From: Gibbula magus
Taxonomy: Eukaryota > Mollusca > Gastropoda > Trochida > Trochidae
Direction: 5' to 3'
NCBI GenBank assembly: GCA_936450465.1
Contig: OW388293.1
Span: 29,951,860 to 30,015,859 of the forward strand
DNA length: 64,000 bases
A program made the position numbers and the translations under genes. The notes beneath the pieces were generated by a model. It did no database searches. It was not told where the DNA came from and saw only the letters and a list, made by a program, of their open reading frames with translations. This document shows, piece by piece, positions 22,870 to 34,819 of this stretch; the first letter of the stretch is position 1; each line of letters starts with the position of its first letter.

Positions 22870-23429
22870 TATATGTTACAGTAAATCTTTGAAATCAGTA
22901 AATACGTGTATTTACTGAAATTTCTAGTAATCACACGTAATTACTGTTTCACTCAGTAAATACGTGTATTTACTATAATTTAAAGGAAATACGTGTATTT
23001 ACTGAAAATGGAGGCCAGTAATTACATGTAATTACTAACCATAAGTACAAACAACAGAAATATAAAAAAAAACCACTCTCTTTAATGAAGACACTTTGAC
23101 AAAACGTTACTGGCCTCAACACGGCGTTTAAGAATTTTCCTTTTGTGAGTTTCAATCTGTTCACTCATTTCATCATCATTTGATGCGTCATTTGATCCTT
23201 CAGCTAAATGATATAAGCAGGTTGACTCTCATCTTTGTTACATACATTTACTAAACCTGCTCAGTAAATGTTTGAAAAAATATACTCCTGATTTCAGTAA
23301 ATACATGTATTTCCTAATAATTTTAGTAGGTACGTGTATGTACTGAGTGAAACAGTAATTACGTGTATTTACTAAATTTGTTAGTAAATACATGTATTTA
23401 CTGATTTCACAGATTTACTGTAACATATA
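22870..23429. mobile_element. 560-bp foldback element with nested palindromes
   Basis: The outer ends are inverted copies (tatatgttacagtaaatc at 22870 and its complement ending at 23429). The arms, about 150 bp each, match through several blocks: the gaaatcagtaaatac block, an acgtaattactgtttcactcagta block and a final aaatacrtgtatttactga block. Each arm contains 20-bp near-palindromes, for example agtaaatacatgtatttact, which is perfect. A TA-type target duplication (tata at the borders) is possible. It has no recognised transposase and is probably a MITE-like non-autonomous DNA transposon. Confidence 0.8.
23082..23228 (-). CDS. Short exon-like ORF inside the foldback element, unrecognised
   Basis: A 48-codon open frame on the minus strand ends at a TAA (23082-23084). 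It is charged and looks like real protein: EGSNDASNDDEMSEQ, then KRKILKRRVEASNVL. It lies in the centre of the foldback element between the arms. It may be a leftover of the autonomous parent's protein or a captured exon. No start or splice sites are convincing. Confidence 0.25.
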   Translation of the reverse strand, partial: ESTCLYHLAEGSNDASNDDEMSEQIETHKRKILKRRVEASNVLSKCLH

Positions 23430-23459
23430 CACCAAACTGAATGAACCAGTCACAACCTA

Positions 23460-24200
23460 ATGAACTCCAGGTTCTCCATCTTTGTATTGTTCTGGTCGTT
23501 TGTCACATCTCCCAGACGATTTGGTGACACACTATTGGCTGGTCCTAGATCAATATATCACATGGTGGTCACTATCATAGAGTTCATAAGTTTAATTAGA
23601 GTATCTCGTTGTTGGACCAGCACGACACAGTGTTTGCCCATTCTGATAGTTTATCAGTTATGCATTCAGTGGACTACAGTATCAGTGGACCACAAGTTAT
23701 TGTCTTACCACTCAGCAAAGACATGACTATGTTACACGTGGATTACGTCGTCCTTTTTTTAAATTTCCACTTTCACTTCTGCTTCCATCTCTTGCGACGA
23801 CGTCACCACACCTTCGTCTGAATGCATTTTGCCACACCTGAGTCTGTACGATGTGTTGACAATCGTGCACGAGAATCCCGTGCGCTTCCGCAAGTTGATA
23901 CAACGTGGTTGCTGTGTGTTGCGTTTAGATGAACTGTATGCATGGTATGGTGGGGCGGGGAAAAAATAACTGCCCTAGGTCAGGTTATTTAATATAAATC
24001 CATGGTCATGACGTCACTCTGTTGTGTTATCAGTTGATTATTATTTAGGAATCTACTGGTCATTGACTGCCCCAGTCAGAAGGGATGTTAGGTTTAGACA
24101 TTTTCAGTAATGGTACATTTTTCGAGACTGATGTATTTTGTCTTGGTGTATACGATAGGATCTTAAAATATATAGACAACTATAGACAAACTAATTTTTG
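23460..24200. other. Noncoding stretch
   Basis: One plus-strand frame (23609-23820) is moderately protein-like but has no recognised motif and merges into low-complexity sequence. No supported feature. Confidence 0.35.
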
Positions 24201-24201
24201 T

Positions 24202-24278
24202 AATGCATGAACCTGGAATCGAACATGCAACCCTTCGCTTGTTAGTCAGCGCTTCTTACCACTAGGCCACAAGACACT
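24202..24278 (-). repeat. tRNA-derived sequence (SINE head or tRNA pseudogene)
   Basis: The minus strand has an A box (tggcctagtgg) and a B box (gttcgattcc) about 32 bp apart, with an intervening loop containing ctaacaa (a Val-AAC-like anticodon). Anticodon, T and acceptor stems pair poorly, so it is not a working tRNA gene. A degenerate tRNA-derived SINE head is the most likely reading. Confidence 0.55.
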
Positions 24279-24731
24279 GTTAGAAACCTTAGGATTGTTT
24301 GTCAGTAAGAATACCGCGTTCTATTCAAGACTTGTAATGCACGGAAGGCATGAAAAGGCAGATTTTTAGCTGTCAATCACATCGCTTCGCGTGGAAGTTT
24401 TGCGCTGCACGTGCGTGGAAGACTCCATTTCATGAGGGTCGCAGCTATGTGTACCATATCCGATGAATGAGCACCGAAAAATGCAAAGTGATAATTGATT
24501 TTGTTGTCCCATAATTGAAATTTATTGTTTCAAATGTAAAATGATCACATATGCATGTTTCATGACGTCATACATAGATTAGGATGGAGCTCGTTGATTA
24601 TTTAACGAATCCACAGCTCCTCATGCATTCTCCATTACAGAAAAAATTAAACTATACTTTTGTTGATGTTTTTCATCACACCTAATAAGCTACAATCGTA
24701 ATAAATAAGTATGACCACGTGGTGTAAGTCG
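24279..24731. other. Noncoding stretch
   Basis: No gene or clear repeat was recognised. Confidence 0.35.
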
Positions 24732-24807
24732 TTAAATCACCCTCACTACGGTAGTTATTGAAATAAACTCAGTTCATTTCAATAACTACCTTGTAAGGGT
24801 GACTAAA
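24732..24807. repeat. Inverted repeat (hairpin), arms about 31 bp
   Basis: The perfect inner arms ggtagttattgaaat / atttcaataactacc flank 12 bp. Outward pairing continues with mismatches through caccctcacta / ttgtaagggtg. Confidence 0.75.
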
Positions 24808-25569
24808 CTTAACTTAAATATGTAAATAAAAAGAGAAAATATTCATGTTTCTTCTCTGCTGTAAAACATAAAAAGAGTGAGGAGGCTCTTCTTTCCGACT
24901 TGAGGCCAGCGCTCAAGTACTCAAGAGCGTAGATTGGGATGTGATCCTCATCCATAAAGGAATATTTACATTTACAATAAATGGGTAATCCATCAACTCT
25001 AGGTACATTTTGAAGAGGAATATAAATACATTTAAATTGGTTTTGACCTGTATTGTTCACCTCTTAAACCAACAAGATATTCTTATTAAATAACAACGTG
25101 TTTTATTATGAAGATACAATGTACAACATGTTGCTTCTTTGTGAATTCAATTCATAAATGTCCTTTCAGACATGGATCGATCTAAGATTTATATATTTAG
25201 TTAGTTGTACATATGTTAAATCCATTAATGATGTGTAAAAATTATATACATTGTGTTTGAACAAACATCATATTTATTTATATCTACAGATATACGAAAG
25301 ATATATCTCCATGAATTTAAAAGGTTGTTTGGATATCTGCCGAATTCATTAACGTCCATCATCTTTCAACATATTACTTCAACCATGATTTTCACATAAC
25401 AGGATTTTTTTTTTTTTATTCAATCGATACTCCATAAAGACTGACTGCAACGTTCCTTGAGTTAAAAAAGTTGTTTGGATATTGTATTTTCTATCGCATT
25501 CATTAACATTCATTATCTTTGAAGATCTTCCTTGTACAATGCACATAGCAGGATTTCAATCTCTATTTA
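24808..25569. other. Noncoding stretch
   Basis: No recognised gene. A poly-T run lies near 25406-25418, and a 'gttgtttggatatyt...attcattaac' word recurs at about 25324 and 25469. Confidence 0.35.
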
Positions 25570-26340
25570 TTATACCCCCGCTACGAAGTAAGCGGGGGTA
25601 TATAGCGGTCATTCCGTCCGTCCGTCCTTCCGTCCGGTCAATTTTCTCAAAAACCGTCAAAGGTACATCAACCAAACTTTGTACAGTTGTTAACCATGTT
25701 CTTCCGATCGCGCACAGACAATTTTAAATTTTCTGAGATTTAAATTTTTTGTCGTTTCCATGGAAACGTCACTTTTTGGACTTGGTTTCATTGTGTTCAA
25801 TGGGGACAAGTTTTCTCGGATACTGTTCAACCTAGGTGAATGAAATTTTGGTTGTAAGTACTCATGACCATACTCTTTATCGAGTTCGAAAACCAGTTCC
25901 GAAATATTATTGTTTACGGAGTTATGGCCCTTGAATCAAAATTTTTAACTTAGTACCAAAAGAACTGCTCCAATGGGGACAAGTTTTCTCGGCAACTATT
26001 ACATCTAGGTGAATGAAATTGAATATGGAGGTAGTCCAGATGATACTCTTCATCGAGTTCACAGTCCAGTTCCGAAATATTATTTTTTACGGAGATATGA
26101 AGCCCTTGAATCTGTAATTGAACTTGGTACAAATTACCGGTGTGAAGCTCTATTTGGAAAAATTAAGTTACCTGAAAAATATTACATCTGGGTAAATGAA
26201 ATTTTGTAATAACAAAGCCAGTTCTTAAAATTATTTTGGAAAATATTATAATGCTTGAAGCTAGTAACCTTCAAATCTATAATTCTCAATGGACGGATAG
26301 CAGATGGCGGGGGTATGTGAGCCATGCTCACTTTTTCTTG
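25570..26340 (+). mobile_element. Mollusc-type dispersed element with 'tatacccccgc' end
   Basis: It starts with a hairpin (tatacccccgct-acgaagta-agcgggggtata, 25571-25602), followed by CCGT repeats (25613-25637), and ends near 'gcgggggtatgtgagccatg'. Inside, a segment beginning caatggggacaagttttctc (25798) is repeated at 25972, a tandem duplication with a 174-bp period. I recall such hairpin-CCGT elements as common in bivalve and other mollusc genomes. They are non-autonomous and encode nothing recognisable. Confidence 0.65.
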
Positions 26341-26850
26341 TTCAATCATTACTTAATAAAGACTGACTTCAAATTTCAACCTAATAGACACTGATTAGAA
26401 GATTTTGATTTAGATTGAATAAACCAGCACACACACAAACACAAGGAAATTAAGACAACACAAAAGCGGTTTGTGAATTAAACTGTTTGCTAATGAATGC
26501 ATTCGCGTCAAGCTATCCTACTGTGATCAAATCTGATATTAAAAAATCATCAATCAATACATTTCTCTTTGTTATTTCATCGTTTAAAGTTTATATTTTC
26601 GTGTTAATTTATAGTCTTCAGAAGTTATTAATATGTAGGTTTATTTGCTCATACACTTTCAACATTTTATCATGAATATATTACATTCAATAATATATTA
26701 GAAACCTGTTCGAAATGGACATTTGACGGTTCTCAGCAAGGTTGATTAATATATTTATTTTGTTAAAACTACCAAAATCCTAAAAGACTATACATTGCAA
26801 ACCATTTCGTTTTTAACACAATGTAGACTTCTATTTCATTTGAGGGAGGA
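26341..26850. other. Noncoding AT-rich stretch
   Basis: No gene or clear repeat was recognised. Confidence 0.35.
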
Positions 26851-26854
26851 AGCG

Positions 26855-27030
26855 TTCCCGCCGTAAATGACATGTTACATTATCTTTCCGCTTGCGCGAG
26901 TGTCAATCTGATCAATAATACTTCTTACAAAACAGAAATGACAGCTTAAGGTTTTAACTCATCGATTAATGGAAGCAGACGTTATATAATATAACTTCGA
27001 AGACAGTAATGAGAAACCTCTTGCCCGTCG
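26855..27030 (+). repeat. Dispersed repeat, third partial copy of the 31.99/61.0-kb family
   Basis: It shares in order the words gtaaatgaca, gtcaat-tgatcaat-attactt, gacagcttaaggtttt and ctcatcgatt with 31999-32105 and 61000-61110. It diverges more than those two copies do from each other. Confidence 0.5.
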
Positions 27031-27116
27031 TGATACCTATCAAATATCAAATATTTAAGCAATTTGCTGAATCCTTATTGTTATTGCCGTGTTTATCATT
27101 TCACGAATTTTGTTAG

Positions 27117-28990
27117 CAGGATTTAGCCAAAACGGCTGAAGCAAATCCAACCAAATTTCACACACTGATAGCCCTCAATGTGGAATAGAACTACGAAGCT
27201 ACTGGGCACATTCGGACAAGTCGTTAGCTATAGATGTCCAGTTCGAATCAAAATGTCAAGTTTTAACATTGGACATTTTTTACAAAATGCACTTAAAGAC
27301 TTGAAACTTTTTCTAAAAGATGCGCAGTAATACTACGAGGGAAAAAGTAAATCAAAGCGAATTCGTTAGTCACATGGTTTAGCCGCCATTTAGATTTTAG
27401 ACCCATTTTACAATTTGTCCGACCCCATGCACTTTTGACAATCTTCTCCTCGTAAGATACTAGCATCTAAGAGCTCAAACTTGCATATGTGTGTAGCTAA
27501 AGGATTGGTGATTAAACGATACTCAAATGCATTAGCGAACTCCTAATACTTTTTTCACAGTGACCTTTCAAAGTCATGCAATTTTTTGAAAACCGCAAAC
27601 ATCAACGGGAGATAATGAAAGATTGTTTCAGGAGAGTAAGACAGGACTATGGTTTTTAGGAATCAATAATAAAATCGCTCGCGAACAGTCATTTCCGGTC
27701 ATTTAACATGGGGAAAATTTCCAATATCGACATAGAGACTTGCAACAGTTTGCAAAAGATGCGCAATAACAATACGAGCAAAAAAGTAAATCATTACAAA
27801 GTTGTAGCTCTCGTGGTTTAGTCGCCATTTTGATTTTTTTACAATTCTTAGATTTGACATGTGCATATTGGGTATAAATAATCCTAGGGACATGCTAGAA
27901 ACTTGCAACTTGTTTTATGAGATGAGCAATAACATTCGAAATTCAATATATATATAATAATTGAATCATTTATGCACTGAATCCTTTTGTCGTCGCTTGC
28001 GACTATATTTCTTGTATTACCTTCGCAAATATTTATGTATATAAATTATTCATTAAAAAGCAATATCTTAGGGCTCGCATTCAAAGGGACATAACTCTGT
28101 TACAAACGAATTTATGTAAAAATTGCATTTTGATATCTCTTTCTTATACATAGTTTAAGAATTGCATAACATATCATTATCATATAAAAGTTAATAGTTT
28201 GGCCACAATTTGGACAATTTCCCACGAAAGTAAAAATGTGTGATTTTAAGACTTTTCGAGGTATATATTCTTTGGAGAATTTTAGATTGTAAACCATTTA
28301 AGATAGCAATATGGTTAATAGCTCATTTAGAGGTAGAAACGTCATTTATTAAGACCAATAATTTTCAAGCATGTATCTGTCATAGTTTATGTGTGACAAG
28401 TCATAGAAGATTGTCATTTTTCGGAAATCGCCATTTTCAGCAAAGTTGAAAGGTTCATGACTGCTTAACTTTTTGTGCTATTGCCATTTTACTCAAACCA
28501 ACGTATGCTCAATTTTAAGAAGAACAACTTTTCCGGGTGCTGCTTTCATCAATAAGTTGATAGTAAACCCTCGAAAATTACGAAGGTCGTCTAGGGGTCC
28601 GAAAATGAGCATTTTGAGTATTTTCCTGAATATTCAGAAGAATATAATGCATTAATTAAGTATGCAATCTAAAAGATGATTACATCTACTTAAGTTGAAA
28701 TTACTTGACAATATTTTATATGTTCACTTGAGTATGAAAATATTAACCGTTGTGTCTTAATCATGAGAAATGTAATGTAGGGGTCCATTAATATGTGATT
28801 GTTCCATTTTCAGAGGGGTACCTTCTTTGGGAGATTTTTTTTGTAAAATAACTACTGAAGATACAGACACGTTTGATAGCTCATTTTAAAGCAGAAAAAC
28901 TCACGAATAACCGAGAGTCCAGCATGGAGTTCAAGGTCAAGCAGAAGTTTTGAAGACCTAAGTACTGCCGCGGCAGTCCTAGTTAGGCTT
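27117..28990. repeat. Composite dispersed repeat with internal duplications
   Basis: A segment with 'aaaagatgcgca-taa-a-tacgag' and 'tggttta-ccgccattt' occurs at about 27300-27420 and 27735-27850, with a weaker trace near 27890. A second pair (ttctttggrgaatttt ... atagctcattt-ragcagaaa) occurs at about 28265-28345 and 28825-28900. The right end carries the 12-bp palindrome ctgccgcggcag at 28967-28978. No protein is recognised. Whether this is one element or several is unclear. Confidence 0.5.
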
Positions 28991-29599
28991 TACTATTGTT
29001 GTTACTATACTAAATTGGAGAATTATTGAAATAATGTCGCTGAAAACACTCCCAAATACGGTTGGTTCCAACGAATATGAATCTTTACATCTCGTGAACT
29101 AAATAGTACATGCACTTCTGTAGATAAAATATGAATAATTTGAACAAAAGTGTCCAAGAAATTTTGAATTGTTGATTTACCGATTTTGAATATCTCAATA
29201 TGAAGATTGCTGTTTATCTCCACAATCTTGAGCGATATAGATATAATATAATACAGTTTTCTGGGAGACCCATTTTTTACTGTATGTGTCTGACGTATTA
29301 GATAGTGTTGATAACAACAGAGCAAAGTTGCTATAGTCTATAGCTACCAAAAACAAATTTAAACAATTTGGATAACAAGAGTTTTAAAAAAAGCATTTCA
29401 GTCAAGTTCAGGTTTGATGAACCATCTGATGTTATCGATTAGCTTTGCTTTGATTAAACATACAAAATGGAAAACACGTGGTTCTTTTAAGAGAAGGGAT
29501 TGCACCTTTGAACACCATGGAGTGAAGAGAAGATGGTGAGTGACGAGTCTTAATCAGCTTCATTTTCACTCTAATCACGACACTGCAGATAGTTTGGAG
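28991..29599. other. Noncoding stretch
   Basis: No recognised gene or repeat. Open frames are short. Confidence 0.35.
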
Positions 29600-29982
29600 T
29601 CAATTGAATGCAAGTGCCAGTGTTATCTTGGAATTAGAATATGATAAAAACAAAGTATTAACAGTGGTTTCATTTCCCTTTGCCAAGGGCATATTTGATA
29701 AATGATCTTCAAATTCAAATCGTTTTTGCACATTGTATGGAAAATTATGCATTCGTGCTGTTATTTCGGAATACGTTGATATAATATCAATTATTTGAAA
29801 ATGTGCATCATGAAGCCTGAATTGAATGCTCCGCTCCTCGCTTGCTCTCTTGGCGATTTTGTCCAAAGGCTCTAAATGATCACTGTCTGTTAAAGGAGTG
29901 CTTGTAAGTAACCGAGCGGATGCTCCTGTAACCGGTAGTGAGCACTGCGTAAGGGTAGTCACTACCAACTGGGTCGCGTTGC
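29600..29982 (-). CDS. Unrecognised exon-like ORF
   Basis: An open frame of about 125 codons begins just after a possible splice acceptor (aatgaacag|gc) at 29982 and ends at 29600; its first ATG is at 29968. Composition is protein-like and GC is higher than nearby: 'PVTGASARLLTSTPLTDSDH', then an amphipathic part, 'DKIAKRASEERSIQFRLHDA', and 'ITARMHNFPYNVQKRFEF'. There is no recognised domain and no linked exon. It may be an exon of a host gene or an unknown element. Confidence 0.25.
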
Positions 29983-31759
29983 CTGTTCATTTACCTTATA
30001 ACTTATCGGTACTCAATTTATGTTCACAACTGTAAACAGTTTAAAGCAGCTTGTAATAAAACGTACTTCACATCCAAAATCTAACGTTAACGAACTTCTG
30101 TTTATCTGTACTGCCCTATGCATATGTTTCAACATTTGTTTAATATTGTGGCATACTGTGATGGTTACGTGCTTGCTCTCTCGACATAAGAAACTAATCT
30201 TGACTATAGACGTTAACACGCAAATTTAAATAAATGTGGACGAAATCAAAATATACAAGCCTTCAAAATGGCTTGCTAACCTAAAAATTGAAAATGCACC
30301 CTTCCTAGCTTGTTTGGTCCCATTCAGAATGTTAGAACATAAACTGTTATTTACATTTCAGGGAAAGTAAATTTACTTAAATACTCAAACAACTATTGAA
30401 GAACTTACAGGAAACGTAGCTGATCATCCTACTGAACAGGAAACACTAATAACCACATGAGTAATTAGTAAACTGTCAAAGGTTAAAAATAAAAGGCTCC
30501 AATTAACCAGCTGGATGTAGTGCCAACCATTTTTTACACACACAACGTGGCAAAATGGAAAGTGGATCCTGCCCGCCTGACGCTGATGAATTAGTGAAAT
30601 AGTAGTAACTTGTTGAAGATTGAACGAGGCACTTGCTAAAAGATTTGATATATATAGCCCTCAGATGTCAATATATTTTCCTATTTTAAATTTACAGATT
30701 GAACACATCATATGAGAGACAAAGCTTGAACGCTCAGAACCATGAACGTTCAACATGTTCGTTTAGAAATAAAATGATTACAGAACAATCGTTGTATTTG
30801 AAATGATATATTTTACATCGTTCTGATTGTCGAAATATATACCAAAATCAGATGTTATGATGTATTTGTTTTCAATAGCCAAATTAGGTAAAATTCTTCC
30901 TTCGTACCTTCAAAATGAATAAATAAAGGCTTCTGTCAAACACCAATAACTGATACATTTCAAAAATAAATTATCAGAAAAAATTCACTTTAAAATGTAA
31001 TTGTTTTACTTTGGGATATAGATAAATGTGCATGAATTTCATCAAGGCGTAAGACACACACGATCAATTTCACGAACCTAGTTAAATACAAGAGTTCCTG
31101 TAAGTCACAATCAAAAGGGTGTTATGTGCACATTATATTCTCATTTGACACGAGCTGTTACATACACTATTTTTATTACCCATTTGGAAAGTTGGACAAA
31201 TGATAGTAATCTCCCTAGTGTCTAGGAAGGTATGTGAGTAAATCCACGCCTCACACACCTCCTTGTAAGATCCGTTGAGCTATTTTGGTATTTAATGATC
31301 GTAATCTTATTCAAATAAGTTTAAATCAAGGTGTGGGTAATACACACAATAACAAAATTGTGATGGGGAATGACATATTAATTTTATTAATATAGTAATC
31401 GTTTGATCGGGGTCGATAATCTGCCATTCATCATAACTCGTTAGTTATTGTGTAAATAATCACATGGTAGTACTTGAAGAATGTTTTAATGTATCTCGTC
31501 TCTTCTGCCTTCTTCTCTTCTGTGAAATAATGCTTTAAAAAGGTGCAAAGTAAATAACCCTTGTTTTCATGTTCGGTCCATGTCCTAGTATAATATCCAT
31601 AACACCTACATAAACTGAACATCATATAGCGTTAGGCAATAGTAAACTTGTGGCGCTTGAAATTGCTAAGATAATGAAATTAAGTTACTGCAGTCTTGTT
31701 ACGTCGCACATGTACGTCATGAAGTACATTACTAAAACTCAATTCACTAACCTGTTCAG
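29983..31759. other. Noncoding stretch
   Basis: No recognised gene or repeat; AT-rich. Confidence 0.35.
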
Positions 31760-32230
31760 CTTCATCAAAACATATATAGATATAGCATCCACAGGATACA
31801 TGAAATGGAACTTGTTGTCATGAAAATTAAAAAACCCCATTAATAATGATTCCTTAATATTCGATAACACTGCTCCACAACTAAAGTAATACTTTTGCAG
31901 TTTCAGCAAATGACGTAAGATACTTGGAAAAGTATATACATGCAAATTATCCAAACCACGACTGCAATCTATCTTACAGGAGAAACCTTTTTGGTTGTAA
32001 ATGACAGTTTAAATATGATATGTTCGTTGGCCTGCGTGTCAATTCGATCAATATTACTTCTTAGAAAACAAAATTGACAGATTAAGGTTTTTGATCATCA
32101 ATTTCTTAAAGCAAACACGTTATGCTTCAGAGAAAGGAGGGGTTGAAATAGCTCTGATAACAATGATTAAGATTCCTCTTGAGAAAGCTTATACCAGTAA
32201 AATGTTATATTTTCCCTCTAATGATTAAAA
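31760..32230 (+). repeat. Left part of a block also found at 60795-61230
   Basis: The two regions align through most of their length. Exact shared stretches include gtaaatgacagtttaaatat, gtcaattcgatcaatattac and attaagattcctcttgagaaa. In the other copy this part is followed directly by the sequence that here resumes only at 34820. Confidence 0.75.
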
Positions 32231-32438
32231 TGGCATAAAAGGATTGAGGCTTTGCTAAGTGTTATCGAATATGAAGCAATATACGTCAATTTCAATATGT
32301 TAATTTAGAGGTCGTTAAAAAATTCTTGACATGAAGATAACGTCATTTGATAATAATCATAAATTGCAAATGTCTTGTTGTAATGAGGTTTTAACAATTT
32401 TGATACCACCCCTAAGTTCCATATCGACAATATTAACA
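32231..32438. other. Noncoding stretch
   Basis: Nothing recognised. Confidence 0.3.
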
Positions 32439-32500
32439 CATTCTGTATCAGCCCGAGACCCCAATATGATATTGATCGAGGGCTGATACAGGATGTGATA
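32439..32500. repeat. Inverted repeat (hairpin)
   Basis: Arms acattctgtatcagccc (about 32440) and gggctgatacaggatgt (ending about 32497) pair with one mismatch around a 25-bp loop. Confidence 0.75.
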
Positions 32501-32763
32501 TGAAAACACCCATATCATACTATGTTTATCATATACACTTACGAAAAAAAACCTAATTAAGTTAAATATTCATAAACTTTAATTCCTGAATCTATTAATC
32601 ATCACAACACACCGAAGCTCACTCAGTAAATGTTCTCAAGTAACATGTGTTTTTACCTTACGTTGTTTGGGTTTCACATTTGCTCTTTACCCATTTCGTT
32701 TTTTTCAAAGTAGATCTATACCTCATTTCTACAGTAACTGCCGATTAAATGATGGTGTCAAGT

Positions 32764-33035
32764 TCACAAATCTACGGTCTGCAAATAACTGCGGCGTTTT
32801 TTTTCAGCGATGTCCGCCATGTTAAACATCAACTCGTCCACAGGGCAAACTCCTTACGTCTCTCCTGCGTCAAACCTTAATGTATGAGAGACGTAATAGC
32901 ACTGTGAGGAGTTTAGTGCAAAGAGAGACAACTCTAAATGCCTTGCGACTTTGATCTATTTGTCTCGTATGTTACCTAGGGTTCGAGGTTCAACTCCCTT
33001 GACGACGGGCTGAAACAGGTTATCTGTGTTTGGAA
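32764..33035 (-). repeat. Dispersed repeat, copy 2 (matches 12284-12500)
   Basis: The reverse complement repeats the 12284-12500 sequence in order. In this copy a start codon in good context (aacATGGCGGACATCGCTG, ATG at 32818-32820) opens an 18-codon frame to a TGA at 32764-32766. In the other copy an extra T destroys the frame, so coding is not conserved. The mollusc-common word agttgtctctct lies at about 32924-32935. Confidence 0.6.
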
Positions 33036-34819
33036 GAGGCTCTATGATACTTGCAAAATCTTCGTATTTATAAGCAAGTATATGATAATTTAACATATAT
33101 TTAGTTTACTGGAGTGAGGTGTCCATATTTGATTTGATATTTGACAAAAGTACAAGCACTACTTTTAAAATGACCACAATTTATTTAATTAAAAGTAAAC
33201 AGATGTTCTGCACATTGCATTTGATTTAACATGAACATAATTCAAGAGAAATATTTAACATCTTTCCAGATGGAACATTAAGTCGGAATTGTTGAGTTAA
33301 TTAGTTTAATTTCATTCGCTGGCAAAGCACAACCCGTGCCATTAGAAATGTAAAGCTTGTCTGCCTCATTTCGTGATTAGCGAACCCATAAAGTTCAATT
33401 CAGTCTAGTTCAAATAAAATTCTACCATGACATTTTAAAATCTTTGTTTTTGGTTGAATTTTGTCGAACGGAGGTTCGAACACGATTTTTGTGTAAGTCG
33501 ATTTACCGCGTTTGGATACATGATGACGTAATATTCTAGACCAAAGTATGTCATTGAAATAAACATGCGTAAATCTTCGCTTTGTGGCTTCCGTCATGTT
33601 TTCCTTTTCCTTAAATTTCTACATTTACACAATTTAATCATTGTATCTGTTTGGGAAATAATTCTAATTTGGACCGATATTTTAAACAGCGAAACTACAG
33701 TACAGTAGCTGAGGAGTCAACTTGGTCTCTGACTCTGAGACAGTGTGTGTTGTTCGGGGTCGCCTACACAGGAGTAGATCATCGATGACCTAATTGCTTC
33801 GCCATGCTTTTATTACCCTCTTGTGACCTTATCGCATCCTTATTATCATTATTTCTGTCAAAGAAAACATACAGATTTCAAGTGACCTAAACTTCACGAC
33901 CGTGATAAGTCGAGAGCGAACCGGTTACGTTCGAATACAATGACGTCCTAAACTCAGTTATGACGTCACAGGGAATGGTCGCGTCAAATTTGATAAGTGG
34001 TAGAGGAATGAATTTCAAGACGGCGAAACGTTGAAATTTCCGAACCTATAGGTTCTAATTGATTAAAATCTATTTTATCACTTCATCATCATATTTGAAA
34101 ATAAATGAATTTTTAAATTCATTGTTTTATTCAATTTCTACCGCAGCGAAAACAACGGAATGCGATGCGTCATACATTTGTATCTGACGAAAAATGGGTT
34201 CAACCGATTACCTTATCACTAAGTTCACAGTGTCAAAGAAACACGTTTAAAATACGCTGATAACTCGTCATGGTAGAATGGAGATAATCCTACTGGTTTT
34301 TAATCTTTTTGTGAGTCTTACGTATATTCGATACAAGTTTATCATTCGAAGCCTCAAGCGTCTAATTTAACTATGTTACAAAACCGGTAAGTTTGAAATT
34401 AATGCGTTAATTAACATGAAAAGTACACTTTTCAAACAGTAGGCTATTGCTCGTTCGCCAGTAGGTCTTACACTTCTTTCACAATTCTTTTTCCAACCCC
34501 TTCGGCACCATTCTATAAAGAAAATGCCGGCAGTATAATCCCCTCTTTGATTTATCAACATGAACTTTTTCAGCCAGCTAATTACTATTTGCCTTTTAAA
34601 AATATATAAGTAACAGTTGAGAGGATCGCAAAACATTAAGAAGTTGAGAATTATTTTAAACTTCTTAAACTGACATCAACATTTCGTATATGTAAACGGT
34701 GTCTCTAGGATCTTAATGTACCACATCTGTTAGCAAGTGCTGTTTCGTCAACACTGATTCTTAGTTCAAGCACTTTATACTGTGATGTCACCATCAAATA
34801 CGTACATGTATAACGTGCT
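33036..34819. other. Noncoding stretch
   Basis: No recognised gene. It separates the two halves of the block that is continuous at 60.8-61.7 kb, so part of it is probably an insertion. Confidence 0.35.

Noticed and set aside
24202..24278. Functional tRNA gene
   Set aside because: A and B boxes are present, but the anticodon, T and acceptor stems are badly mismatched; kept only as a tRNA-derived repeat.
30570..30600. Hammerhead-like CTGATGA...GAAA
   Set aside because: Box spacing is present but stem II (ATTAGT) cannot pair properly and no stem I closes around it.
32764..32820. 18-codon micro-ORF beginning ATGGCGGACATC
   Set aside because: The frame is broken in the matching copy at 12.4 kb, so coding is not conserved; kept only as part of a dispersed repeat.
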